Positions 40,674-49,440 of a stretch of 64,000 nt of DNA are shown here, in pieces. The notes beneath the pieces were generated by a model. That model had not been told where the DNA came from. It made no database searches and worked only from the letters and a program-made list of their open reading frames with translations. Source of the DNA: WTGJ01 sp965237765 (GTDB lineage Bacteria; Chloroflexota; Anaerolineae; Aggregatilineales; Phototrophicaceae). The DNA is taken from contig OZ250157.1 of the NCBI GenBank assembly GCA_965237765.1, positions 1,054,001-1,118,000 of the forward strand, given 5' to 3'. Made by a program: the position numbers and the translations under genes. Each line of letters begins with the position of its first letter. Position 1 is the first letter of the stretch.

Positions 40674-41229
40674 TCCCTGGAATTTATCACCACGCATGAA
40701 AGCGCAAATTGCGGCAAAACCACCTACTTCTCTCGTCCTGACCGGCTTCATGGGCACGGGAAAAACGACCGTCGGCCGCATCCTCGCCGCGCGCGGGGGT
40801 TTGCGCTGGGTGGATACAGACATGCTGCTGGCTGAACGGCATAGGTGCAGCGTATCGGTCATTTTCGTGAAGGAGGGCGAGGAGCGTTTGCGCGAATACG
40901 AAGCGGCGCTCTGCCGCGAACTGGCGGGGCAGGATGGGTTGCTCATCACCACTGGCGGCGGAACATTGCTGCTGCCCGAAAACGCAGACGTCTTCGCCGA
41001 ACGCGCCCTCATCGTCTGCCTGACGGCGCGCGAGGATACCATCGCCACTCGCCTCTCACTGGAAGACGAGACGCGGCCACTTTTCGGGCAGAATTGGTGG
41101 GAGCTGTTGGCGGCGCGGCAACCTCGCTACATGGAATTCCCGCACCATATCGCCACCGATGGCCGCCACGCACACCACGTTGCCGACGAGGTTTGGGCGC
41201 TGTGGACGCGCGTTACCCGACTCGCCTGA
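40666..41229 (+). CDS. aroK: Shikimate kinase
   Basis: About 187 residues from ATG 40666; in-frame ATG codons at 40657, 40660 and 40696 are alternatives. The P-loop is LTGFMGTGKTTVGRILA, the shikimate-binding Asp lies in WVDTDMLLAER, and TTGGGTLLLPEN is the Walker B-like GGG region. The enzyme phosphorylates shikimate at the 3-hydroxyl. Its 3' end overlaps aroB by 28 bases. Confidence 0.92.
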   Translation: MDDPWNLSPRMKAQIAAKPPTSLVLTGFMGTGKTTVGRILAARGGLRWVDTDMLLAERHRCSVSVIFVKEGEERLREYEAALCRELAGQDGLLITTGGGTLLLPENADVFAERALIVCLTAREDTIATRLSLEDETRPLFGQNWWELLAARQPRYMEFPHHIATDGRHAHHVADEVWALWTRVTRLA

Positions 41230-42284
41230 CCGTCCGCGCGCCGCAGGGCAGCTACCCCATCTATGTGGGGGCGGGGCTGCGCTGGCGGCTGGCAGATATC
41301 GGCGCGTCCTATGGATTGGGGAGGCGCGTGGTTGTGGTCAGCAGCGAAGGAATCGCTGCAGAGCACGCGCGGGCCGTCACGGAGACTCTGCCGAACGCCA
41401 CGCTGCTGACTATCGCCGATGGCGAAGGAGCCAAGAACCTGGCCACGGTGGAGCGCCTATATTCGCAGATGATCGAGGTGGGGATCCAGCGCGACGGGAC
41501 GATGTTGGCGCTGGGCGGCGGCGTTTTGGGCGATGCGGCCGGATTCGCGGCGGCGAGCTTCTTGCGCGGCATCCGCCTGGTCCAAATGCCGAGCACGCTG
41601 CTGGCGATGGTCGATTCGAGCGTTGGCGGCAAGGTGGGCGTCGATCTGCGGCAGGGCAAGAATCTGGTCGGCGCTTTCTTGCAACCGGCCGCCGTCATCC
41701 TCGACCCCGAGCTACTGGAGACGCTGCCGCCGATCGAATGGCGCTGCGGGATGGCGGAGGTGCTGAAGCACGGCTTGCTGGCGGACGAGGAGTTGCTGGC
41801 GCCGCGGTGGTTGCAGCGTGGACGGCCCGCAGCGGCGGATTTGCCGGAGCTGTTGCGGCGCGCACTGCGGGTAAAGATCGATGTGGTGGAAGCGGATCCT
41901 TTCGAGCAGGGACGGCGCGCGCATTTGAACCTGGGGCATACCTTCGCGCACGCGGTCGAGCAGGTATCCGGCTATCGCTGGAAGCATGGCGAGGCGGTGG
42001 GGGTGGGCTTGTTGGCGGCGGCGCGGCTCTCGGCGCGGCTGGGGCTTTGCGAAGCGGGGCTGGCGGCGCGGGTAGATGTTGCGCTGGCGCTGATCGGCCT
42101 GTCGCGACAGCTGGAAGAGGGGATGGCAGCGAGCGCGCTCTACGCGGCGATGGCGACGGATAAGAAATGGGTCGGTGGGCGGTCGCGATTCGTATTGCTG
42201 CGGGGGATTGGGCAGCCGGAGATTGTGTGGGACGTGCCGGCGGAGGATATCCTGACGGTGTTGCGGGGGTTGGGGGCGGGCTGA
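41202..42284 (+). CDS. aroB: 3-dehydroquinate synthase
   Basis: About 360 residues from GTG 41202. Motifs: SEGIAAEHARAVTE, the NAD-binding LALGGGVLGDAAGFAAASFL, STLLAMVDSSVGGKVGVDL, MAEVLKHGLL and the zinc ligands in LNLGHTFAHAVE and WKHGEAVGVG. It cyclises DAHP to 3-dehydroquinate. Its start lies inside aroK, so the two are likely coupled. This is the last gene of the aro operon; a 3-dehydroquinate dehydratase gene is not in the window. Confidence 0.94.
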   Translation: MDARYPTRLTVRAPQGSYPIYVGAGLRWRLADIGASYGLGRRVVVVSSEGIAAEHARAVTETLPNATLLTIADGEGAKNLATVERLYSQMIEVGIQRDGTMLALGGGVLGDAAGFAAASFLRGIRLVQMPSTLLAMVDSSVGGKVGVDLRQGKNLVGAFLQPAAVILDPELLETLPPIEWRCGMAEVLKHGLLADEELLAPRWLQRGRPAAADLPELLRRALRVKIDVVEADPFEQGRRAHLNLGHTFAHAVEQVSGYRWKHGEAVGVGLLAAARLSARLGLCEAGLAARVDVALALIGLSRQLEEGMAASALYAAMATDKKWVGGRSRFVLLRGIGQPEIVWDVPAEDILTVLRGLGAG

Positions 42285-42425
42285 GCGCTGGAGTTAGTTA
42301 AAATAAGCATAGGAAGAGAACCGTTGCTCTCTATTTGCGCTGGTTTCAAGCCTTGCTTCCCACACCGTACTGCGGCCTGGTGATATGCTTCCAGACTATT
42401 CCAATCAGAAATCCGGACAGGAGAA

Positions 42426-43880
42426 ATGACAGAACTCAACTTCAAGAACCGAACGCTCTATCACGGTGATAACCTGGACTTCCTGCGTGGGATGAATAGC
42501 GAAACCGTGCACCTTATCGCCACCGATCCACCTTTTAAGAAACAGCGAGATTTCCACGATAAGAAAGGTGAGTTCAGCGATAAGTGGTCATGGGATAAGG
42601 ATGTTCATCCTGATTGGATGGATTCCTTGTTTGATGACTGGCGCACTGTGTATGAAGTCATAGACGCGGCGAATCACGCCTACGGGCAGGATATGGGCGC
42701 TTTCCTGTGCTTCATGGCAGTGAGGCTGATAGAGATGCACCGCATACTGCGCCCCGATGGTAGTCTGTATTTGCATATAGACCACACGGCACACGCCTGG
42801 GTGAAATGCCTGCTGGATGCCGTGTTCGGGCATAAGAATTTTCGGAATGAGATTGTTTGGTGCTACGAGATTGGTGGACGAAGTCGCAAACAGTTTGCCA
42901 GTAAACACGACATCATACTCTACTATTCCAAGTCCAATGATCGCTTTTTCGATGCCGATAGTGTCCGGTTGCCTCGCAAAAAGACACACATGAAAATCGA
43001 ATTGGATGAGCATGGTCAAGAGTGGCAAGTAAAGCGCGACAAGAAAACAGGCAAAGTTTACCGGTATGCCGTATCTGCAGGAGCATTATGCCCTGACTGG
43101 TGGGTTGGTATTCAGCAACTCAATCGTGAAGATAAAGAGCGCCTTGGCTACCCCACACAAAAGCCGCTCGCGCTCTATGAACGCATCATCAAAGCCAGTA
43201 GCAACGAGGGTGATATCGTTTTAGACCCTTTTTGCGGTTGTGCCACCACTTGCGTAGCCGCCGAGAAACTCGGCCGCCAATGGGTCGGCATGGATCGCTG
43301 GCCCAAAGCACCCGATGTCATCCTGGAACGCCTAGAGAAGGACTGGTTTATACACAGCAGATTTGGAATCGGCGCGGCAAATCGGCTTGTTGCACAAAGG
43401 CGACATCACCCTGGAAACCACCCCGCCGACACGCACCGATGCCAAGGAAGAAACAGTGCCCTACCTCAGACTCAAGACGCCTATCCCGCAGGAACCCTGG
43501 GAGAAACTCAGTACGAAACAAATCCGGGCTCTGTTGGAAAGCGCGCAAGGTCAGTGCGACAAGGTGGTCTGTGGTGGTTGTGGGCGCGCTCTGGAATCCG
43601 CTTTTATGGAAGTGGACCACATCATGCCCCGCGTTGATGGCGGCGTAAATAGCATCGTCAATCGCATCCTGCTCTGCTCACCTTGCAATCGGGCAAAAGG
43701 CGGCACACTAACCCTCCATGGCTTGCGCCGCGAAAATCGGAAGAGCGGTTGGATGCACGATGAAAACGAAGCGAAAGACGCACAGAACTGGGCGGGGGAT
43801 ATGGCCCAACGCGTTCGCGCAGAATGGGATAGCGCGGAAGTTCAATCCATGATAAAAGGCAGGCGTTATTTTAGGCGCGC
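42426..43880 (+). pseudogene. Frameshifted DNA methyltransferase fused to an HNH nuclease domain (second copy of the type)
   Basis: The first frame (from ATG 42426, AGGAGAA upstream) is a permuted beta-class methylase: LYHGDNLDFLRGMNSETVHL, TDPPFKKQRDF, YPTQKPLALYERIIKA, LDPFCGCATTCVAAEKLGRQ. After ERLEKDWFIHS it loses frame near 43340-43365. The reading continues in another frame (KGDITLETTPPTRT...) to an HNH domain, CGGCGRALESAFMEVDHIMP, VNSIVNRILLCSPCNRAKGG. One inserted base would explain this. No stop separates the HNH part from the following nitroreductase, so the 3' border (~43880) is an estimate. The overall plan is the same as the gene at 19319. Confidence 0.78.
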
Positions 43881-43980
43881 GGGCGGGTCGCATAATAGCG
43901 CCGAAACGCGCCGCATGGAGATTTTGATGAGGGCCAGTAAGAGGAAGAGACTGAGCGCATGCAAGAACAGAAGCGCCAGT

Positions 43981-44707
43981 GTGCTCGAGACGCTCGCGCG
44001 GCATGTGAGCATCCGCCGCTATCGGGACGAGGATATCGCGGAAGAGACGCTGCAGCGCCTGTGGGCGGCCGCGCAGCGCGCGCCGACTTCCTCCAATATG
44101 CAGGCGTATTCGCTCGTCGTGGTGCGCGACGCGGGGCGAAAAGAGCGCCTGGCCGAGCTGGCGGGGAAGCAGCGGCACGTCGCCGAATGCCCGGTGTTCA
44201 CGGCAATTTGCGCCGACATCCGTCGTTTGCGGCGCGCTTGCGAAGGGCATGACGCGCGGCTGGCGCAGAATACGGAGAACACGCTGGTGGCCACAATCGA
44301 CGCGGCGCTGCTGGGCATGTCGCTCTGTCTGGCGGCGGAATCGATCGGGCTGGGGGCGGTGATGATCGGCGGGATGCGCAACCAGCCGGCGGCCGTCGCC
44401 GCCGAATTGGGCTTGCCACCGGGGGTGTACGTCGCTTTCGGGTTGTGCCTGGGCTGGCCGGCGGAAGAGCCGCCGCAAAAGCCGCGCCTGCCGCTGTCGG
44501 TCATCGTCCACCGCGAGCAATATGACGAGGCGGCGTTGGAGAGCGAATTGCACCAATACGACGCTGCGCTGGCCGACCATTATCAGCGATGAGGGCCGCC
44601 AGTCACCGGACGCCGCCTGGAGCGGGGTCATCGCCCGCGGTTTCAGCCGGCCGCGGCGCGCCGATTTGCGGCCAACGCTGGAGGAGCTGGGGTTTTCTTT
44701 TGAGTAG
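43981..44707 (+). pseudogene. Nitroreductase-family flavoprotein with frameshift near the C-terminus
   Basis: An FMN-dependent nitroreductase-like protein: LARHVSIRRYRDEDI (the usual SIRxY/F start), AAQRAPTSSNMQAYSLVVV, MSLCLAAESIGLGAVMIGGM, LGLPPGVYVAFGLCLGWPAE. The frame stops at 44592 after ALADHYQR, but a neighbouring frame supplies the expected family ending (DLRPTLEELGFSFE, stop at 44707); one base change joins them. At the 5' end, GTG 43981 is in frame. ATG 43959, with a better AGGAAGAG site, gives MQEQKRQ but is one base out of frame, hinting at a second indel. The substrate is unknown. Confidence 0.72.
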
Positions 44708-44753
44708 GGAAATTGCCTGACGAAGCGCCTTGGCGGTTGGCGCGGTGGGTGGG

Positions 44754-45501
44754 TTAGGAATTCAGGAGATCGCTAAACGACCCTGGCAATTTGGCGGTAT
44801 AGGATTTCCCAGATCTTTCGGCTGGCGCAGGTAACTGGAAACGCTTGCCGTCAAGTATCTCCTGCACTGTTAGCAGTTGCAACCTAGGATAATGCTCGTG
44901 CCCAATTTGCACATATCCCGCTAGCGCCATTTCCTTATTGAAGCTAGCCTTTTGCCGCTCGCTGGGCTCATACATCACAATCAAGCCCGCCATTTGAATG
45001 CTGGGGTGGTTCAGCGCATTATTTAATTTACGCACTTCACCAATGCTCACATTCACACCACCTTTAACTTCCAGTGCCATGCTTTGCAACGTCTTCTCGC
45101 CAGGCATATCAAAATAGATGCGCCCATCGATGCCGCCATCCACCGTTCGTTACACGTTCATATTCATAACGCTGCTTTGATGCTCCCAGTATCGGAATGC
45201 GGACATCATCGTCATTAAATATCCATCTATCATTGTTGATGCCGTGTTGCCCCATCCGTTTCGGCAATTCCCTGATACGCTTGCCGCGCTCAGTATCCAG
45301 CTGCCAGGTGTCTTTGAAGGCTTCTATCTGGTGCGGTAGTGGCCTACCCGCCTCGTCTTTATATATCGCGTTGTAATCTCGCTTGGAATTAAAAGGCGGA
45401 TCGTGATAAATCAGGTCAACGCTACCCGCTTCCATCATATTTTCCATGATGGTGAGGCAATCGCCGTAGTAGAGGGTATTCATAGTGTCATTATTGCGCA
45501 T
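44754..45501 (-). pseudogene. Internally deleted DNA methyltransferase with C-terminal PD-(D/E)XK-type domain
   Basis: On the minus strand the 5' part (from ATG 45501) encodes a methylase N-terminus, LYYGDCLTIMENMMEAGSVD then YHDPPFNSKRDYNAIY, about 120 residues long. The next ~125 residues, in another frame, are an endonuclease-like domain: DGGIDGRIYFD, SMALEVKGGVNVSIGEVRKL (Asp...Glu-x-Lys) and a C-terminal RLQLLTVQEILDGKRFQLP. The methylase middle, including motif I, is missing, and the join at about 45109-45143 is out of frame. Intact relatives appear to be methylase-nuclease fusions. This is the third broken gene of this type in the window. Confidence 0.75.
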
Positions 45502-45632
45502 CGCGGGCAAACTGAATGATGGCGGTGAGAGATTTGGAGGTGGTGCTGGCGGCGGAATAGGGACATACGCCGCGGCACAAAGGGCCAGCAGCCATGCGAC
45601 GATGGGGGCATCCGCAGATTAAGGAGGCCCCC

Positions 45633-45866
45633 ATGCAACGCCCTTCGTCTGAAAACTCTGTGCCCGGCGCCATCTACCAGCTGACTTCGCCGCGTGCGGT
45701 CAAAGCCTTCCTCGTCGTGCTCTTCGGTTTGGTCGCCGCTTATCTTGCTTTACAATCGCAAGCGGTACCGGACCTGATCGGCTACGCGCTCAGCGGGATC
45801 ATCGGCTATTACTTCGGCGATGGCGGCGCCCAGCGCGCGCAGAACAATGGCAACGGAAACCACTGA
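45633..45866 (+). CDS. Small membrane protein, function unknown
   Basis: A 77-residue protein from ATG 45633, preceded by a strong AAGGAGG site. It has a polar N-terminus, one clear membrane helix (AFLVVLFGLVAAYLAL) and a second small-residue helix (LIGYALSGIIGYYFGDGG), then an Asn/Gly-rich tail. It resembles holin-like or other two-helix small proteins only in general form. It stands alone. Confidence 0.6.
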   Translation: MQRPSSENSVPGAIYQLTSPRAVKAFLVVLFGLVAAYLALQSQAVPDLIGYALSGIIGYYFGDGGAQRAQNNGNGNH

Positions 45867-45913
45867 AGGGCGCTGTTTCGCGCAATGACGGCTGGTCGCT
45901 ACGGCTGATCGCT

Positions 45914-46312
45914 TTAGAGCGGCGCGTATTCCGCCCAGAGCGCGGTTTCTTGCGGCTCCCAATAATCGGTGGTTACCGACTCGACGATGAAGAACTGGTA
46001 AGGGTCGATTTTGCCATAGGCCACGTAGGGGCCGCTGTAATCTTTGCGGCGTTCTTTGTAGGCATGGTGCCCTTCGAGCGTGTGGAATTCGAAGAGCATG
46101 ATGTAGCGCCCGACGGGGGCGCCGTCGCGATCGACCTGGCGATAATAGCGCATGGATTTCCATTCGGCGAAGAGGGTGTCGTGGTGCTCGCGCACGAAAT
46201 GGAACCAGGTGCGGATCATATCGTGGTGCTGGTCTTCGAGGCCGGGGCGGATGGTCCAGGTTTCGTATTCGACGAAGGTGCCGGGGCGGGGCGGAGGCTG
46301 CATTTCGAGCAT
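45914..46312 (-). CDS. Dimeric alpha/beta-barrel (NIPSNAP/ABM-like) protein
   Basis: A 132-residue protein from ATG 46312, preceded by AGGAGAA. The sequence (FVEYETWTIRPGLEDQHHDM, SMRYYRQVDRDGAPVGRYIM, LFEFHTLEGHHAYKERR) suggests a ferredoxin-like dimeric barrel as in NIPSNAP or antibiotic-biosynthesis monooxygenase families. It directly follows the LLM flavin oxidoreductase gene (10 bp gap) and is the last gene of the peptide-importer operon. The exact activity is not evident. Confidence 0.6.
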   Translation of the reverse strand: MLEMQPPPRPGTFVEYETWTIRPGLEDQHHDMIRTWFHFVREHHDTLFAEWKSMRYYRQVDRDGAPVGRYIMLFEFHTLEGHHAYKERRKDYSGPYVAYGKIDPYQFFIVESVTTDYWEPQETALWAEYAPL

Positions 46313-46322
46313 GGGGGTTCTC

Positions 46323-47417
46323 CTATGTGGGTTGGGAACTGGCAAAATGCGGCAGGACGCGCTCGCCGAGCAAACGCAAGGCGGCGGCGCTGCCATCGGG
46401 GCCATGGGGCATACCGAATTCCACGCGCGTGATGGGCGCTTCGGCCGCCAGGCGCTCGATGTCGGCGATGACATCCTGTGGCGTCCCGAAGAGGGCAAAT
46501 TCGCCCAGGGTGGCGGCGGGGATCAGGGCGGCCGCGCCGGCGATATCGCCCGCCGCCTGGCGCGCCGAGATCCGCAGCAGCAGCTCGTCCTCCATACCGA
46601 GGAATTGGGGCATCGGCGCCAAGTAGGGCAGGTAGAAAACGAGCGTCTGGCGGGCGCAGGCTTCGGCGGCGGCACGGTCTTCGGCGATCGCGGTCAGCGG
46701 CCCGAGCACGAGGCCGCAGGCGTCGTTCGCCCGGCCGGCACGCTCTTCTTGCGGCCGCGAAGTGCCGGCACGCGCTTCTTGCGGCCGCGAAGTGCCGGCA
46801 CGCGCGATGCCCTGCTGGATGTTCTGCCAGAGGTGCTGCGCATAACGAGCCGACCAAAGGCTGCCAGCCTTGATTTCTTCGGCCAATTCACCTCCCAGGC
46901 GCGCGCCGCGTTCGCCCCAGGTGCCGAGCATGATGGGAAGCGGCCGCTCGGGGACGGGAAAGTGGAAGCCGGCGCCGGCGCGCAACTGGTAGATTTGGCC
47001 GGCAAAGGAGGCGCGTTCGCCACGCCAGAGCTGGCGGATGAGGGCGACCGCCTCACGCAAAGCGCGTAGAGGGCGCGTCGTTTCGACGCCGATATCCTCC
47101 AGGAAGGCGCCGCGGCCGATGCCCAGGTAGGCGCGGCCGGGAGCGATTTCTTCCAGGAGGGCGGCGTATTCGGCGATCAGGGCGGGGTGGGTCAGGTAGG
47201 GGTTGACGATGGAGGGGCCAATGCCGATGCGCGTCGTATGCTGGGCGACGCTGAAGAGGGTCGGCCAGGCGGGGCGGAAGAAGAGGTCGTCGAAGGCGCT
47301 GAAATGCGAAAAGCCATAGCCTTCCGCCGCGCGCGCGAGGCCGATCTGTTCGGCGACGGTCGGCGCGCCGTTGCTGCCGAAGCTCAACGATAACTCGCGT
47401 GGGGGCATCGCCATCAT
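46323..47417 (-). CDS. LLM-class (luciferase-like) flavin-dependent oxidoreductase
   Basis: About 364 residues from ATG 47417, overlapping the preceding permease by ATGA. It is a bacterial-luciferase-type barrel: LARAAEGYGFSHFSAFDD, TTRIGIGPSIVNPYLTHPA, AYLGIGRGAFLEDIGVE and LPIMLGTWGERGARL. Reduced FMN or F420 would be the cofactor. In the region after WQNIQQGIA it carries two copies of an extra decapeptide (GTSRPQEARA) encoded by 30-bp repeats. It sits in an importer operon, so it may act on the imported compound. Confidence 0.87.
   Translation of the reverse strand: MMAMPPRELSLSFGSNGAPTVAEQIGLARAAEGYGFSHFSAFDDLFFRPAWPTLFSVAQHTTRIGIGPSIVNPYLTHPALIAEYAALLEEIAPGRAYLGIGRGAFLEDIGVETTRPLRALREAVALIRQLWRGERASFAGQIYQLRAGAGFHFPVPERPLPIMLGTWGERGARLGGELAEEIKAGSLWSARYAQHLWQNIQQGIARAGTSRPQEARAGTSRPQEERAGRANDACGLVLGPLTAIAEDRAAAEACARQTLVFYLPYLAPMPQFLGMEDELLLRISARQAAGDIAGAAALIPAATLGEFALFGTPQDVIADIERLAAEAPITRVEFGMPHGPDGSAAALRLLGERVLPHFASSQPT
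46745..46804 (+). repeat. 30-bp repeat family, copy 7 (two tandem units in LLM oxidoreductase gene)
   Basis: Two units (46745-46774 and 46775-46804), identical to each other: CTTCTTGCGGCCGCGAAGTG then CCGGCACGCG. Antisense to the gene and read as GTSRPQEARA, the same frame as in the K+ channel tail. Confidence 0.9.
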
Positions 47418-48265
47418 CCGCCTTCCCTGCCGATCCTGGGGTCCAGTATATCGCGCAGGGTATCGCCGAGGACATTGAAGGCCAGCGTGAGCAGGGCAAT
47501 CGCCAGCCCGGGGTAGACTGGGTACCACCAGGCATCGAGGAAGTAATCGCGCCCATCGCTGACCATGCGCCCCCATTCGGGCGTGGGTTGGCCGGCGCCT
47601 AAGCCCAAAAAGCCGAGCGCCGCCAGCGATAAGATCACTACGCCCAGATTCAACGAGGCGAGCACGATCAGGGGTGGCAGGGCGTTCGGCAAGACGTGGC
47701 GCGCCAGCATCGCCAGCGGGCCGACGCCTAGCGCGCGCGCCGCCAGCACGTATTCGCGCGAGAGCACAACGAGCGCTTGCGCACGCATCACGCGGGCGTA
47801 TTCCGGCCAGCCGATGAGCACCAAGGTCAGCATGGTCACTTCCAGGCTCGGTTTCAGCGCGGTCACGACGACCATCGCCAGCAGGATTGGCGGGAAGGCG
47901 AGCACCACGTCGGTCAGGCGCATCAGGATTTCATCCAGCCAACCGCCGCCAGCCGCTGCCACGACGCCCAGCGCACAACCCAGCGCCAGGCCCACCGTCA
48001 CCACGATGAGCGAGGTGAAGAGCGAAAAGCGCGCGCCATGTATCACGCGGCTGAACACATCGCGCCCGTAATTATCGGTGCCAAAAAGGTGGGCGCTATC
48101 CGGCGGTTGCAGGCGATTCGATAGCTCGAGCGTGTAGGGATCGTCCGTGGCGAAGCGCGCCGGGAATAAGGCGACGACCAAAGCCAAGAGCAGGAGCACC
48201 AACGCCAGCTGTGTGCTGAAATCCAAGCGCCGGAGCGGGGCGATTGCGGACGCGATTGCGTTCAT
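47414..48265 (-). CDS. Peptide/nickel-type ABC transporter permease (DppC/OppC type)
   Basis: A 283-residue permease from ATG 48265, which shares its A with the TGA of the upstream permease. Typical DppC features: HLFGTDNYGRDVFSRVIHGARFSL, the EAA-type loop REYVLAARALGVGPLAMLARHVLPNAL and the ending PGLAIALLTLAFNVLGDTLRDILDPR. It forms the membrane channel with the DppB-type subunit. No ATPase genes (DppD/F) are visible in this operon. It overlaps the LLM oxidoreductase by ATGA. Confidence 0.92.
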   Translation of the reverse strand: MNAIASAIAPLRRLDFSTQLALVLLLLALVVALFPARFATDDPYTLELSNRLQPPDSAHLFGTDNYGRDVFSRVIHGARFSLFTSLIVVTVGLALGCALGVVAAAGGGWLDEILMRLTDVVLAFPPILLAMVVVTALKPSLEVTMLTLVLIGWPEYARVMRAQALVVLSREYVLAARALGVGPLAMLARHVLPNALPPLIVLASLNLGVVILSLAALGFLGLGAGQPTPEWGRMVSDGRDYFLDAWWYPVYPGLAIALLTLAFNVLGDTLRDILDPRIGREGG

Positions 48266-49302
48266 CAATTCTCCGCCCAACCGCCGTATTGGATGCGCGG
48301 GTCGAGGTAGACATAGGCGATATCCACCAGCAGGTTCACGAAGAGGTAGACGGTCGTCGTCAGCAACGTCACGCCGACGATGGCCGGGTAATCCAGGTGG
48401 AAGACAGCATCGAAGGCGTATTGACCGAGGCCGGGCCAGTTGAAGATGGTTTCGACGAGAACGGAGCCGCTGAGCGTTGAGCCGAAGGCGATGCCTATGA
48501 CGGTTATGGTGGGGATGAGGGCGTTGCGGAGGAGGTGGACGGCGAGGATGCGGCGCGGGCGCAGGCCTTTGCTGCGGGCGGTCTGGGTATAGGGCTGGCG
48601 CAGCTCCTCGAGGAGGGAGGCGCGGGTGAAGCGCATGAGGCGGGCCAGGGGGGCGAGGCCGAGGGTGATGGCGGGCAAGATGAGGTGCTGGGCGGCTTCG
48701 ATCAAGAGGCGGGTATCGCCACCAAGCAGGGCATCGACGAGCAGCAGGCGAGTGATGGGCGGGGCCGTGCGGCTGATCTGGACCATCACGTCGAGGCGGC
48801 GACCGCTGGGCAGCCAATCCAGGTGATAGAAGAAGATGAGGATGAGGACGATGCCGAGCACAAAGCTGGGGAAGGCCAGGCCGACCATGGCGCCGAGGCG
48901 CAGGCCCTGATCGAGCCAGCTGCCGTGGCGCAAGGCGCTCCAGGCGCCGAGGGGCAGGGCTACGGTGATGGCGAATACCATGGCGACCAGGGAAAGCTCG
49001 AAGGTGGCGGGGAAGAAATGGCGCAGGTTATCGAGGACAGGACGGTTGTTGAAGAGGGAGATGCCGAGGTCACCATGGAGCAGATCGGCGAAGTATTGGA
49101 CGAATTGCTCGGTAAGGGGGCGATCGAGGCCCATGCGCTGGCGCATGCGCTCGACTTCTTCGGCGGTGGCATCCATGCCGGCGCGGAGCTGGGCGGGGTC
49201 GCCGGGGATGACGCGGGAGAGGAAGAAGGTTACGGCGACGACGGCGATGAGCATGAAAAACATCAGGAACAGGCGGCGGAGGATGAAGCGGCTCAGCGTC
49301 AT
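48265..49302 (-). CDS. Peptide/nickel-type ABC transporter permease (DppB/OppB type)
   Basis: About 345 residues from ATG 49302, preceded by GGAGG. The N-terminal RFILRRLFLMFFMLIAVVAVTFFLSRVIPGDP is typical of DppB, and the cytoplasmic loop is YTQTARSKGLRPRRILAVHLLRNALIPT. The ending VYLFVNLLVDIAYVYLDPRI is standard. It lies between the binding protein and the DppC-type gene, with a hairpin upstream. Confidence 0.92.
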   Translation of the reverse strand: MTLSRFILRRLFLMFFMLIAVVAVTFFLSRVIPGDPAQLRAGMDATAEEVERMRQRMGLDRPLTEQFVQYFADLLHGDLGISLFNNRPVLDNLRHFFPATFELSLVAMVFAITVALPLGAWSALRHGSWLDQGLRLGAMVGLAFPSFVLGIVLILIFFYHLDWLPSGRRLDVMVQISRTAPPITRLLLVDALLGGDTRLLIEAAQHLILPAITLGLAPLARLMRFTRASLLEELRQPYTQTARSKGLRPRRILAVHLLRNALIPTITVIGIAFGSTLSGSVLVETIFNWPGLGQYAFDAVFHLDYPAIVGVTLLTTTVYLFVNLLVDIAYVYLDPRIQYGGWAEN

Positions 49303-49353
49303 CGCGCCTCCTGTTCGGCGTTTAGTCTGCAACGAACCGCATTATGGGTGAGA

Positions 49354-49394
49354 CGAACCGCGCTGTTTCGAATCATGCGAAGCAACGCGGTTCG
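49354..49394 (-). terminator. Hairpin between peptide-binding protein and permeases
   Basis: A 9-bp stem CGAACCGCG/CGCGGTTCG with a 23-nt loop, extended by further GGTTC repeats to 49404. It lies after the binding-protein stop and before the permeases. Without a T-run it probably acts as an mRNA-stabilising or partial terminator element that favours the binding protein. Confidence 0.5.
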
Positions 49395-49440
49395 GTTCGG
49401 TTCGGTAGTGCGCTCCGGGGGACTGCTCCGAGGAGTAGGT

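Noticed and set aside
44522..44707. Separate 61-residue gene
   Set aside because: Its last part is the expected nitroreductase C-terminus in a shifted frame, so it belongs to the preceding broken gene.
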